A stretch of DNA of 64,000 nucleotides from Paraburkholderia piptadeniae (GTDB lineage: Bacteria > Pseudomonadota > Gammaproteobacteria > Burkholderiales > Burkholderiaceae). Made by a program: the position numbers and the translations under genes. The stretch lies in contig NZ_CYGY02000074.1 of NCBI RefSeq assembly GCF_900007165.1, forward strand, positions 48,387-112,386, given 5' to 3'. Each line of letters begins with the position of its first letter. Position 1 is the stretch's first letter. Positions 48,127-57,256 of the stretch are shown here, piece after piece. A model generated the notes under the pieces. The model saw nothing but the letters and a program-made list of their open reading frames with translations. It was not told the DNA's origin and did no database searches.

Positions 48127-50878
48127 TGGTTTCCCCTTTCTTGCTTGTGGTCACACGTGCCGGAGGCGGCACAACGCGTTCGACTCGATAGACACAGTGC
48201 AGCGCTTCCTGCTGGAGGTCCCGGATGACGGCCTCGGGCACCTTGCGATACGCCGCTGCACTATCAGGCTGGAAGAGTATTTCGGCGTACCGGGCGACCA
48301 GCTCTCTCCCGAGATGTTGGTTTAAACGCCGCGCGTTACGGACGAATGCCCAGTGCTGTTCGGCGGCTTCATTGCTGATTCCCAAGGCCCTACAGAAGAC
48401 ATTGAAGTACTTGGCATCCTGGGGCGCATGAGCGCGCGTGTCGTTCGCCGCTTGCAGTGACAACCAGTAGTACACGCGACTCGGTTTGCACTCCACCGCT
48501 TTGGGGTCCAGCTCGACCATCTTGGCATGAATCACGCGTGCTAGCGCCGACCGCGTGGTGCATTTGAACAGTAACGTGCAGCGCCTTTGCACATCATCGT
48601 GGTAAAGCTTAAGCAACATCCGTATGGGGTCTACCACAGAACTTGTCCCGTCACCGTTCAACTGAAGCGACGACTCCAGCTTGGCACGCAACTCATCGCT
48701 CATATCGAAGATGAAATCGCCAGGCTCAATTTGGCTCGCGGTTACGCGCCGGAATGGTGGGTCTTCATCAGGTGCATAACGGTAAACCCATCCAGAGACA
48801 TACGCCCGGCCACCACCTTCAAGCTCGAACTTGAAATATGTCTGTTCACTGCTTTGAGCGTTATGCCCATTCTCGTCAAACTTGAACGTCAGCGGCATCT
48901 CGCGGAGTTTGCCGATGACCAAGGGATTCGGAATCTCGGCGAGGCGCCGTTCGAGCTCCAAGGCCAGTAAACCGATACGCCCTCGGTAAGCCTTAAACTC
49001 CTCTATCTCCTTCATACTGGTCAGCGTCTTTAGGGTTGCTTCAGCTTGTCGATAGGCGACCAAGACCAAGGTGCCGTGAGGCACTTCCGGGTGTGTCACC
49101 AAGACGCGAAGCACATCGGGATTGATACCAACGAACGCCAGGTGCTTGCCTTTCCGTTCGCCGGAGAGTGTCTTGTTGACGGCGGAGAGTGTGTGCCATT
49201 CAATGCGCGCCTCGGCAGCGGACCAGTCGTTGCCAAGCTTCCGCTCGAGAAAGCGATGAGCGAGCAGCACATACCTCTTGCTTGGCAGCACTAGCGAGAT
49301 GCCCTGCCGGCTGTGGACCGCATATTTCCGGAGTTCAGCCAGCATGCGAGACGCCATAGGCGTGGCATCGCTCCAGTCATCGATGAGCCTTTCCGCGCGC
49401 GCAATCGTTCGTTCCACGGAGTCGCGAATCTCGTTCAACGCTCCAGACGCAAGCGCTGCTACGAGTGCGAGCTTCACAGGTGCCCAGGCATTTTGCTGGC
49501 TACTATAGTCGCCTTCATCAACCTCTGCCGACATCGCGGTGAGGTCGGTATATCCCGCAGGCATATTTGACAACCGCAAGATATACATGCACGCATGAAG
49601 TAGCGCTTGGTGGGCCGGACCTTCCTCATTGTCTACCGACGCCGCTAGACGTTGAAACGCCAGAGCAAGCTGCGATGCGTCTCGGTCGACGACACTGACG
49701 CTGAAGTTCGAATTGTTGCGCTGCACTGGACGCCAGTCGGGAGCAACCGGATGCGTCGCGAGCAACGTTTCGTCAGCTTCCGCTGCCCACACTTTCGATG
49801 TAAATGTGACCTTGGATTCATGGAGTTGCGCGCGCAGGATGAAGAAGGTCTTTGGGTCATCTGTCACAATAACGGCCCCCATATCGGAGCAGCCATTCTC
49901 GTGCGCAAGCGATAGGAAACTAGGAATGCGCTTAACGGCAGCATAGTTCGTGCGTGTTGCGGCATCTGTCGCGTCAAGCAGCAAGACCTCTGGACGCCCC
50001 TGCCCCTTCAATGCCGAGGCACTCAATGCCGTCCGCCACGCACCCTTCTTCGCCGAGTGATGCACAACCATGAGGGCGCCGGGGGCCTTGTCAGGAACAT
50101 CCCACTCAAGGCGGACCTTCTCGCGCAGGTCGCGCCGAAGCGCGAGGCGCTCGACCTTCGCGAGAGTGCGTTCGAGCGGATTAGAGATTGTTGAGGTCCA
50201 AGTAAGCTTGGTGGGGTCAAAAACGAACGTCGGAATGAGTTCGGCGAGTGAGGGGTCGGGAGAGTCAGGGTTGTGCTGACTAAGGTCGTTCAAAGCCCAT
50301 AGTGCGGCCAGGAACGCTGGCGATTCCGTGCATGACTTCATTTCGAAAGAGTCATTCTCCTGCACCCACAGACTGCGATAGAAAGCGCTCAGTAATTCGC
50401 GGTTGGCGACAACGCTGTGGAGCGGCGCGCGACAGGCATGGGTGCCCGGATAGAGCAAGGTCCGTATGCCACGCAAATCCTTGGCGAATACCCTCTCGAT
50501 GTCTGCCAAGGCATGCAGCAACGGCAAAGACGTCAACTTGGCAGGCCAGACCAAGCAAAGTGATACCCCACCTTGGTCAGCAGCAGCGAGCATCGTGCTC
50601 ACAAGTTGCTTCGCCCAGGGCTGCGGAGCGATGGGCACGCTCGCTGTGCGAGAAAAGTAGGTCAGAGGCGCAATTCCGGCGCGAATCTTTGCCCACGGTC
50701 GTTCCACACGCGTCGGCGTCGGCTGTGCAGGGGGGGCGGCTGGAGGTGCTTTGGATTTGGCCGGTCGACGTGTCCGTCCCATCGGCTGAACAGTCAGCTT
50801 TCGCGCGAGTTCAGCAAGCTTTTCTCGAGCTTTCGCCTGGTCGGCTTTGCGCACTGCCAAGGACTTCAATCGAGACAT
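48110..50878 (-). CDS. Unknown 922-residue protein of the defence operon (possibly DrmE-like)
   Basis: Large soluble protein without a Walker A motif, nuclease motif or membrane segment that I can see. The first 65 residues are basic and Pro/Ala-rich. The middle has alternating strands and helices (QGISLVLPSKRYVLLAHRFLE, then HLAFVGINPDVLRVLV and HGTLVLVAYRQAEA) that resemble the second RecA-like fold of a degenerate helicase. The C-terminal part has QIEPGDFIFDMSDELR followed by a helical tail. Class 2 DISARM carries an unannotated protein, DrmE, at the equivalent place; a relation is possible but unproven. It overlaps the methyltransferase gene by 13 bases and the 159-residue gene by 17. Confidence 0.75.
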   Translation of the reverse strand: MSRLKSLAVRKADQAKAREKLAELARKLTVQPMGRTRRPAKSKAPPAAPPAQPTPTRVERPWAKIRAGIAPLTYFSRTASVPIAPQPWAKQLVSTMLAAADQGGVSLCLVWPAKLTSLPLLHALADIERVFAKDLRGIRTLLYPGTHACRAPLHSVVANRELLSAFYRSLWVQENDSFEMKSCTESPAFLAALWALNDLSQHNPDSPDPSLAELIPTFVFDPTKLTWTSTISNPLERTLAKVERLALRRDLREKVRLEWDVPDKAPGALMVVHHSAKKGAWRTALSASALKGQGRPEVLLLDATDAATRTNYAAVKRIPSFLSLAHENGCSDMGAVIVTDDPKTFFILRAQLHESKVTFTSKVWAAEADETLLATHPVAPDWRPVQRNNSNFSVSVVDRDASQLALAFQRLAASVDNEEGPAHQALLHACMYILRLSNMPAGYTDLTAMSAEVDEGDYSSQQNAWAPVKLALVAALASGALNEIRDSVERTIARAERLIDDWSDATPMASRMLAELRKYAVHSRQGISLVLPSKRYVLLAHRFLERKLGNDWSAAEARIEWHTLSAVNKTLSGERKGKHLAFVGINPDVLRVLVTHPEVPHGTLVLVAYRQAEATLKTLTSMKEIEEFKAYRGRIGLLALELERRLAEIPNPLVIGKLREMPLTFKFDENGHNAQSSEQTYFKFELEGGGRAYVSGWVYRYAPDEDPPFRRVTASQIEPGDFIFDMSDELRAKLESSLQLNGDGTSSVVDPIRMLLKLYHDDVQRRCTLLFKCTTRSALARVIHAKMVELDPKAVECKPSRVYYWLSLQAANDTRAHAPQDAKYFNVFCRALGISNEAAEQHWAFVRNARRLNQHLGRELVARYAEILFQPDSAAAYRKVPEAVIRDLQQEALHCVYRVERVVPPPARVTTSKKGETNAHPQ

Positions 50879-52656
50879 TGCGACATCCGTACTGTTTGAT
50901 GCTCTGTCGAGTCATTTCCTAGAACGAGTCCGAACGCTACATTCACCGCGTCGTCCATCGACCTGCCACCGACCGCGGCCGCGATGAGCGCCCGCGGGTC
51001 CGGCAAGGCGAGCTGCTTGAGTTCAAACGCTGACACATTCGTGGCGCCGGAGATGCACCTGAAATACCGGTCCACCGTCCGCGCGCTCAACAGCTTGGCG
51101 AGCTTCGTCGGAGGCAGCGCCGGCTTTTCGCTCACCGCCTCTATGATGACAATGTGGTTTTCACCGATGAATCCGCCATAGGCGTCGAAGACGCCCGGCG
51201 ATACTGCTGCCGCCACCAGCCGACGAGGCTGGTCATTTGACGTCACACGCTGCATGACCACGCAGGGTGACGTAACCACCGACGTATGCCTCTTGTTGCC
51301 CAAATCCACGAAGCGATGCTCGCCGTTATAGGAAGGCTTGTCTTCCAGACGAACGATTCCGCCAAGAACGATGTCTCGTGACCACATCAAAGGCATGGCC
51401 GTGTGCGCCTTTACCCGGCGAGCATCATTGAGTGATTCGAACTTGGGGCGCTTGTCGCGATTCCATACGTATGCGCCGATGCGTACGCGATAACCGTAGT
51501 CTGAGAGTCGGAACCGAGAGAGCGCCGCCCTCTTAAGAAGAACCACATCGTCGACGGAGCGGGGAATGGGCCATACAGAGCCGGCGTTGGGAAGCACGCA
51601 TTCGCCGACATTCGTGTACTGACCAGTAACTGACACGACCGACACATTGGCTTTCACAAATGTACGGTCCTCTTCGGTGCGCCGACGCAGCACGGTCAGT
51701 GCGGTTTCTTGCTCAACGTCGATGAACACGCCCTGTCTGTCACTGACCATACCGATATGTGCCACATCCGTGTTTCGGAGGAGGAACTTGCGCAGGCACC
51801 CGAAGTACTGCCCGGACAGGAAACTTGTCGGCGTGACCAACGCGGCATAGCCGCCGATACGCAGCAGGCGCACGCAAAGCGTTATAAAAAGCGCGTAAAG
51901 ATTTGGCTGGGCCTCAATAACGTCCGCATATACAGGGCGCAGGGGTAGTAGCTCCTCGGCCGTCATCTTCCGATATGGCGGATTGCAAACGACCACGTCC
52001 ACCGTCCCGAGAACTGGGCCCAATTGCGTCAGCGAATTCGCCACATGGACCATGAACGACGGAACGTAGCCAGTCTCTTGGATATCGTCGTACAGGGCCA
52101 TGCACAGAAAGTGCCGGGACAGTATGCACAACGTCTTGTCCAGGTCCGCGCCGTAGAGATGCTTTTCAATGTGCTTAAGCAACCTAAGGGATGTGAATCC
52201 CCGTTTCCTCAGCGCTGTTCGCATGCGCTGCGCAATCGGTGCCAAAAAAGCTGCGCCGCCGCAGGCCGGGTCCAAGAAGGTCTGACTTCCGAAATCGACG
52301 CCTTGAGCCATCAGGTCATCTAGCAGCCCGTCAGTAATCGATGCCGGCGTGAAATACATCGCAAGCTGTCTCCGATGGCCTTCGTCAGCCAGCATTGCGT
52401 ATGACGAGCTGAGCCAATATGTCGCATCCAGAAAAGTCATATGACTGAGGGACGAGACAAATGCGGCCAACTCCGGCTCATCGGCAAGAGCCTTTGAATA
52501 TGGCAGAGACGGCTTGGGAAGCCCAGGAAAAGCAGTCTTACACCACATGCGCAGCACCGTACCGACAAGCGTTGCCACGTCGCTTTCGCAACGATTAACC
52601 GCCACGCCGAGACCTCTTATGCGCCGCTTGATAGAAAGCTTCGACAACGGTGCCAT
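50866..52656 (-). CDS. N6-adenine DNA methyltransferase of the defence operon (DrmMI-like)
   Basis: SAM-dependent methyltransferase of 596 residues, Eco57I/type IIG-like. Motif X-like YFTPASITDGLLDDL is at about 101, motif I FLDPACGGAAFL at 127-138 and motif IV NPPY at 225-228 (the N/D-PP-Y/F signature of amino methyltransferases). The C-terminal half (about 360-590) would hold target recognition. No nuclease motif is evident, so it is probably a pure methylase that marks self DNA. ATG at 52656 is preceded directly by a GTG; AGGAG lies 8 bases ahead. It opens the DISARM-like operon, 89 bases downstream of the Argonaute stop. Confidence 0.87.
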   Translation of the reverse strand: MAPLSKLSIKRRIRGLGVAVNRCESDVATLVGTVLRMWCKTAFPGLPKPSLPYSKALADEPELAAFVSSLSHMTFLDATYWLSSSYAMLADEGHRRQLAMYFTPASITDGLLDDLMAQGVDFGSQTFLDPACGGAAFLAPIAQRMRTALRKRGFTSLRLLKHIEKHLYGADLDKTLCILSRHFLCMALYDDIQETGYVPSFMVHVANSLTQLGPVLGTVDVVVCNPPYRKMTAEELLPLRPVYADVIEAQPNLYALFITLCVRLLRIGGYAALVTPTSFLSGQYFGCLRKFLLRNTDVAHIGMVSDRQGVFIDVEQETALTVLRRRTEEDRTFVKANVSVVSVTGQYTNVGECVLPNAGSVWPIPRSVDDVVLLKRAALSRFRLSDYGYRVRIGAYVWNRDKRPKFESLNDARRVKAHTAMPLMWSRDIVLGGIVRLEDKPSYNGEHRFVDLGNKRHTSVVTSPCVVMQRVTSNDQPRRLVAAAVSPGVFDAYGGFIGENHIVIIEAVSEKPALPPTKLAKLLSARTVDRYFRCISGATNVSAFELKQLALPDPRALIAAAVGGRSMDDAVNVAFGLVLGNDSTEHQTVRMSQCLD

Positions 52657-52745
52657 CACCTGGTCTCCTGGGTAAAGACGTCGGGAGCCAGCCGCTCTGT
52701 CTGTCGCGCTGCGTTCATTTCAACACCGTCGGCGTTCCTCTTGTT

Positions 52746-54191
52746 TCACATGAACAAGCGATAAGGATAGTGGTTGCCTGGTAAGCCCGGAACATTAGCT
52801 ATGGTTTTCGCAAGTTTCTGTGAATAGCGGATAGTCACTGGAACAGGGTCATACAGTGCGTCGTTATTCCAGTCCATCTTCGTCAGCGCAACTGTTTCTA
52901 AGGCCGCTATTTCGAGCGGTCCACTACCCGCGTGACGAATGATGTTCAGCGGCTTCGGGATGCTCTTCGCGCCTTGGTAGAAGAGCTTGTCACCGAGACT
53001 GGCGGTGGGCGCATTGCCTGCGACCCAGACCAACGCCGAATTGCCCGTACGCATCAGCATCGCACCACGCGGGACAGGCGCCCGGTCCGGTTCGCTATGC
53101 ACACCCTTTTTGCTACTTGCCACCAACCAGACTCCGCGCCACGTACCCCTACTGCCTATTTCGAGGCATTCGACCTCCTTCACGGTGGAGAACGCGTCAA
53201 AGACACCACGCAGCTCCTCTTCCTTAAATGATGTCGTTTTGTGGATGACAAGCCGGCGCGGCAGCCGACCGCCGTTGCGCTTGAGGTAAAGATTCAGGCT
53301 GCGCGCCATCACTGCTCGCATGTCACTACGACTGAGGAAAGGATTTCGGCGGGCTTCTTGGACGTCTGCGACGGGGTCGCGAGCCTCGAAGGCGACGAAC
53401 TGCATCCCTCCACCGTCGGCGTCGAAAACCTGCGAGCAACAGGTCACGAATTGTGCCGCGCGTGGGTCACCGCGCAGCGCGTAAGCTAGACCAACGTATG
53501 CCGTGTCCTCCGGCACCCCCTCCATCGGGGCGAGTTTCCACGGCACGCCCCCTGCCTTGACGAACAGCGCAATAGACAGACGCCAGGCGAGCGAGGCCTT
53601 GTACTTGAAGCTAAAGACACGGTCGTTTACGACCTGCGTCGGAATTGCATATTGAGCGCCCAACGCTTTCAATGCGTCGTGGGCGTCGAATCCCAACCCG
53701 GTAAACGCCATTTCCCATCTGTCCGGCAGATGCACGATTACAACATCGAACTCGTCATGCATCGCATTCAAGCGCACCATTGCCTCGGACATTGCCGCAA
53801 ACAGTCGCTCGTGTGGCGCCCCCCCGCCGCCCAGCGCCATCAGGTCATCGGGCCACTTGATGTGGACGCCTTTCGGCGCAGCAACAATCGGAACCCGGAA
53901 AAGCTCTTCAAAGCCTGGATAATGCGGCACATAATTGCGCCGGTCCCCAGCAGCATGGTTAGCGCGTACAGTCTCGACCAGGTCCCGAATCTTCGGCCAT
54001 CCCGCTGCTGGTGCCACAAGCGCCACGCGGAGCTTCGGCGTGTACCCCTCGAACGCGGTGCCGTTATACGCACCGTGACGCTTGAGTCCACGCAGGGGAT
54101 TGACCTCGAGGGCGGTATTCTCGCTGTTGAACGTGAGTTCCGGTTCAGCCAGAAGTGAAAATGGTGGGAGCTTGGATGTCTGATAGTCCAT
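52746..54191 (-). CDS. Short prokaryotic Argonaute (MID-PIWI), SPARSA type
   Basis: Guide-binding Argonaute of 481 residues with MID (about 50-220) and PIWI (about 225-481) domains and no PAZ or N domain, the hallmark of short pAgos. Recognisable parts are YAIPTQVV and LAWRLSIALFVKAGGVPWKL at the MID/PIWI junction, and the PIWI strand AYVGLAYALRG where catalytic Argonautes have Asp. RLVIHKTTSF is the later PIWI motif. The DEDX nuclease tetrad therefore looks degenerate, as expected of a sensor and not a slicer. The ATG at 54191 follows the SIR2-APAZ stop by 2 bases (the longer frame to 54242 is inside that gene), so the two are translationally coupled. Confidence 0.88.
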   Translation of the reverse strand: MDYQTSKLPPFSLLAEPELTFNSENTALEVNPLRGLKRHGAYNGTAFEGYTPKLRVALVAPAAGWPKIRDLVETVRANHAAGDRRNYVPHYPGFEELFRVPIVAAPKGVHIKWPDDLMALGGGGAPHERLFAAMSEAMVRLNAMHDEFDVVIVHLPDRWEMAFTGLGFDAHDALKALGAQYAIPTQVVNDRVFSFKYKASLAWRLSIALFVKAGGVPWKLAPMEGVPEDTAYVGLAYALRGDPRAAQFVTCCSQVFDADGGGMQFVAFEARDPVADVQEARRNPFLSRSDMRAVMARSLNLYLKRNGGRLPRRLVIHKTTSFKEEELRGVFDAFSTVKEVECLEIGSRGTWRGVWLVASSKKGVHSEPDRAPVPRGAMLMRTGNSALVWVAGNAPTASLGDKLFYQGAKSIPKPLNIIRHAGSGPLEIAALETVALTKMDWNNDALYDPVPVTIRYSQKLAKTIANVPGLPGNHYPYRLFM

Positions 54192-54193
54192 CT

Positions 54194-56005
54194 TCAGTTC
54201 CCAAGATGCAGATAAGGTGCATCGTGCCCCGGCCGGCTCCACGCCGTCACCGGAGAAAGCTGGAATACGGCATCGATACCTTCATCTTCCTTGACACCGG
54301 TCGCGCGGACTACCGCCCCATCAGTGCCTGCCAGCAGGTGTGCCCAAGCATCGATGATTCCCGCCCATACGTTGTTGTACCGCCGCGCCCATCGCTCGCG
54401 TCTCCAGTCCACCGAGGGGTCGACCCAGCGCTTGCGCTCAAAGCTCTCGGATTCATCGCCCTCGTCTTCTTCTGAGCGGTCGCGAGGCACATCGACGAAA
54501 GTCGTTGGTTCAAACGCCAGCCACCAGCGATTCGCCGCTTGCTCGAGACGCAGCAGCACGCCTTCGTAGAAGGGGTGGCCATGTTCCGTCTTACCGTACA
54601 GCGAACCCGAGTACGCGTTCTTCAATTTCGCCTGACGCTCGACTCGAAGCGCACGCGCCTCCGACGTTTCCTTATCAGTTTCTCCTTGCGCCATTACGGC
54701 GTGCCCCTGACGACGCATCCGTGCTCTGATGGGCCTACGCCGGCATACGGCACGGATGAGTGCGTCATAGAGCAAACCGAGCGCCCAGCTGTCGTGCTCG
54801 GGCGACAGCGCAATTGTGTCAGCCAACCGTCCACCAACCGGCTCAAAGGCTTGAAGGAGTGCGGCGTCTTCTCCGAACGCTGCGACGTCCCGCCCGTTGC
54901 TCGCAACGATGGCCCAGACCCCGGCATCTCGAACCAGCTTCCGGGCGTCGGCGCTCGTAAGCGGCTTCGCCGTGGTGATTCGGCGAGCCATCGTAGGCAT
55001 GGAAATAACAGGTAACGCCGAGCAGCGAAGAACGGGGTAGGAGACGTGGTCTTTCGTCGGCAAAGGAACCGGACGCAGAACCTCACGTGCGTTGAACTCG
55101 CCAATATGCTGCTCAAGCGCTGGCGGCATACTCAGGTTGTCGAGGATGTCGGCGGCAAGCTCATCAAACGTGTGGCATTCTACGAGAGAGGTCCGCACGC
55201 CGGCGGCATCCGCTGCTTCCAGAAACTCGCGAACTGCGGGCAGAATGTCCTTCGCCGAGCGCGCGACCCAGTGAATTCCACCTGGGAACGCGTTCGGTTG
55301 TGCAATTGCGCTGGCCAATGCTTGCATGACTGATTCATCGCGACCGCTATATCCCACGATGACGAGGCCATACCGACCGCATGCAAGAGTCAGCACCTGG
55401 CGCATCTGCTGGTCCTGATGACGAAGCTCCGCGGTGGTGTTCTTGATGTGAACCGACTGATAGTCGCCGTGAATCTTTGCGAGCAGGGGGCGGCTCTCTC
55501 GCAGGGCAAGCGTCGCCCGCTCGACGTTGTCGATACCAGCCACCGCGATGTTTGCGCGGTCGCCCGCCGGGACCAATTGGTCCGTCATCATCGCAGCCGT
55601 TTCGACCAGATTGTCAAAGTTGGGCGAGAAAACGCACGGAACCCGGCCCGTTGTGATGAGAGAGGCGAGTACACGATGCGCGTACGACGGCGTGCCTTTC
55701 TCGACAGCCGCCGAGATGTAGTTACGACGGTCTTCCGGCGTGGGGTGCACGGCCTCGAACGCGGTGGCGTATTCTCGCGGGTCACCCGGTGGGGGCAAGT
55801 CCGAGCGCGACTCGAGATAGGAGTTGATGCGGCCAATCCAGAGCGGGTCGTCGGCATCAACATCCTTGAGCTTCACGCCGGCGAGTTCGCAAAAAATCCG
55901 CTTCTTGAAGTCGGTAATCATTGCGTAGCCGGTCGGGATGCCGGCTGCCGCCGATGCGCCTGCACCCAAAAACCATGCGTATTGAGTAGGGCGAAGACAG
56001 AACAT
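54194..56005 (-). CDS. SIR2-APAZ NADase effector of a short-Argonaute (SPARSA) system
   Basis: The 603-residue effector has an N-terminal SIR2 domain (1-290): FLGAGASAAAGIPTG at 12-26, SPNFDN with Asn129/Asp131, KIHGD with His179, and VIVGYSGRDESVM. About 310 residues follow, matching in place and length the APAZ region that binds the Argonaute. In characterised relatives (Geobacter, Caballeronia, Paraburkholderia) guide-directed recognition of invading plasmid DNA unleashes NAD+ hydrolysis and kills the host cell. The start at 56005 (MFCLRPTQYAWFLGAG) is chosen by comparison with the family; the frame runs 98 codons further upstream with no domain content. Only AGG adjoining the ATG is seen as a ribosome site, so the start is moderately sure. 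Confidence 0.87.
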   Translation of the reverse strand: MFCLRPTQYAWFLGAGASAAAGIPTGYAMITDFKKRIFCELAGVKLKDVDADDPLWIGRINSYLESRSDLPPPGDPREYATAFEAVHPTPEDRRNYISAAVEKGTPSYAHRVLASLITTGRVPCVFSPNFDNLVETAAMMTDQLVPAGDRANIAVAGIDNVERATLALRESRPLLAKIHGDYQSVHIKNTTAELRHQDQQMRQVLTLACGRYGLVIVGYSGRDESVMQALASAIAQPNAFPGGIHWVARSAKDILPAVREFLEAADAAGVRTSLVECHTFDELAADILDNLSMPPALEQHIGEFNAREVLRPVPLPTKDHVSYPVLRCSALPVISMPTMARRITTAKPLTSADARKLVRDAGVWAIVASNGRDVAAFGEDAALLQAFEPVGGRLADTIALSPEHDSWALGLLYDALIRAVCRRRPIRARMRRQGHAVMAQGETDKETSEARALRVERQAKLKNAYSGSLYGKTEHGHPFYEGVLLRLEQAANRWWLAFEPTTFVDVPRDRSEEDEGDESESFERKRWVDPSVDWRRERWARRYNNVWAGIIDAWAHLLAGTDGAVVRATGVKEDEGIDAVFQLSPVTAWSRPGHDAPYLHLGN

Positions 56006-57256
56006 CCTAGCGAACTGTGCGCCCGAAACTGTGTGAATCGCCAAACTGCCCCCGATGGCTGTGGTTATCTCCCACCTGCGGCCTGCCCGTGACTGGCATT
56101 CCCCGAACCATTGTAGCGAAAACGAAACCACCGAAAACCAAGCAGTGGATTCAATCAATCGACGACAACTGTGCAATCGTAGCCCAGATAACGCGCTAAG
56201 GACCTTCGACAGGCACCCGGCGGCGGAAAGTTCAACAGATGCCGGACCGTTGGTCAACCAGCGCGCGTGTTCAGACCACCTCCCTCCATGGCCGCACACT
56301 GCTAGTGGTGTTTTGGGCCGCGTTTGATTTAGAACCGTAGCTACACTCCGCTGGCATGCTGCCCAACAATAGAGAAGCTCTTTATCCCGCTCAGTATGGC
56401 GCGTCTCGTGCGTCGAGCGAAATCACCATGCACTTGAACCGCCCTGCTCCGCGTCCGGAATGGTCTCTTCGCATCTCAGACCCGCGTGCGACAAGGTACC
56501 GTGGCGACCCAGCAGTCCCGGAAGGCGGTCCGCAAGCAACCTCGCCCGAAACCACCAAAACTGGATTTCTTGCAGCGTTTAAAGTCGCCGACGTATACCC
56601 TTGGCTGGAGGAGAGGGCTAGATACCCCGCGGCCAGCGGAATGGCGCCAAGCGGGAGGCTCGGGGCGCGACCTGGGAGCAGCGGCTGGAGGGTGAGCGGC
56701 AAGGTGTGCATACCTTGTGATAGTCCAGCCGAGTCGGGGCGATGCACGCGACCCCGATGCCCCGTACGAGAGACCGGCTCCGCAGTCCAGCGCGCAGGCT
56801 CAGGGGCGAAGCTCCCCCTAGCCCAGCGTCCTGCTGGGCTAGGGGGGAGCTTCGCCCCATAGCTCAAGACGCCCACCACAATCCAGAACTGGAAAGTCTT
56901 ATGTGAGAGAAGGACTTCTTTCAGACCATCCATGGGTTTTCCGAGTTGTAGGCGAGTTATTAGCAGGCGATGGGCGCGCGCATCCGTACCGTCAATGTTC
57001 CCGTGCGGACAAAGCATCGCCCTCGCCTCGCTCCCGAGCTGCCCGACCATATCCGACGAGCGCTTCTCTACAGCAAGGTTGAATATTTCCCCGCTCCCTG
57101 TGCACGCGTTTCTGAAGTTTTAGAAACGCATATTCGCGGCAAGATAAACATCCATTCGCTATATGGCTGCGACACCTCAGCTGAAGATGAGCCGCAGATT
57201 GCGTCCGGTCGACGACACGTGATGTGGTGTCAGCAAACTCAACAAGGAACACCAGA
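56006..57256. other. 1.25 kb region without a convincing gene, upstream of SPARSA
   Basis: Divergent region between the SIR2-APAZ gene and the 255-residue gene. Open frames exist on both strands (for example 56362-56862 and 56970-57260 plus, 56391-57050 minus). They overlap each other, are low in recognisable pattern and lack good ribosome sites. The part from about 56600 to 56860 is rich in nested inverted repeats, including a 25-bp-arm hairpin. It may hold the SPARSA promoter, a structured RNA or the remains of a mobile element. Confidence 0.5.
56803..56858. repeat. Hairpin with 25-bp arms
   Basis: Left arm 56803-56827 and right arm 56833-56858 are complementary throughout except for one extra G in the right arm; the loop is 5 bases. 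The arms begin GGGGCGAAGCTCC and end GGAGCTTCGCCCC. No T-run follows on either strand, so it is not a standard terminator. Confidence 0.8.

Noticed and set aside
56006..56299. 98-codon N-terminal extension of the SIR2-APAZ frame
   Set aside because: Family members start directly before the GAGAS loop; the extension has no domain and no ribosome site.
56618..56860. Possible group II intron or retron RNA in the hairpin-rich region
   Set aside because: No reverse transcriptase gene is present and the short GAGCCG/CGTACGG resemblance to a domain V is too weak.
56391..57050. 219-codon minus-strand frame and overlapping plus-strand frame at 56362-56862
   Set aside because: They overlap each other and the 25-bp-arm hairpin, have no ribosome site and show no family pattern.
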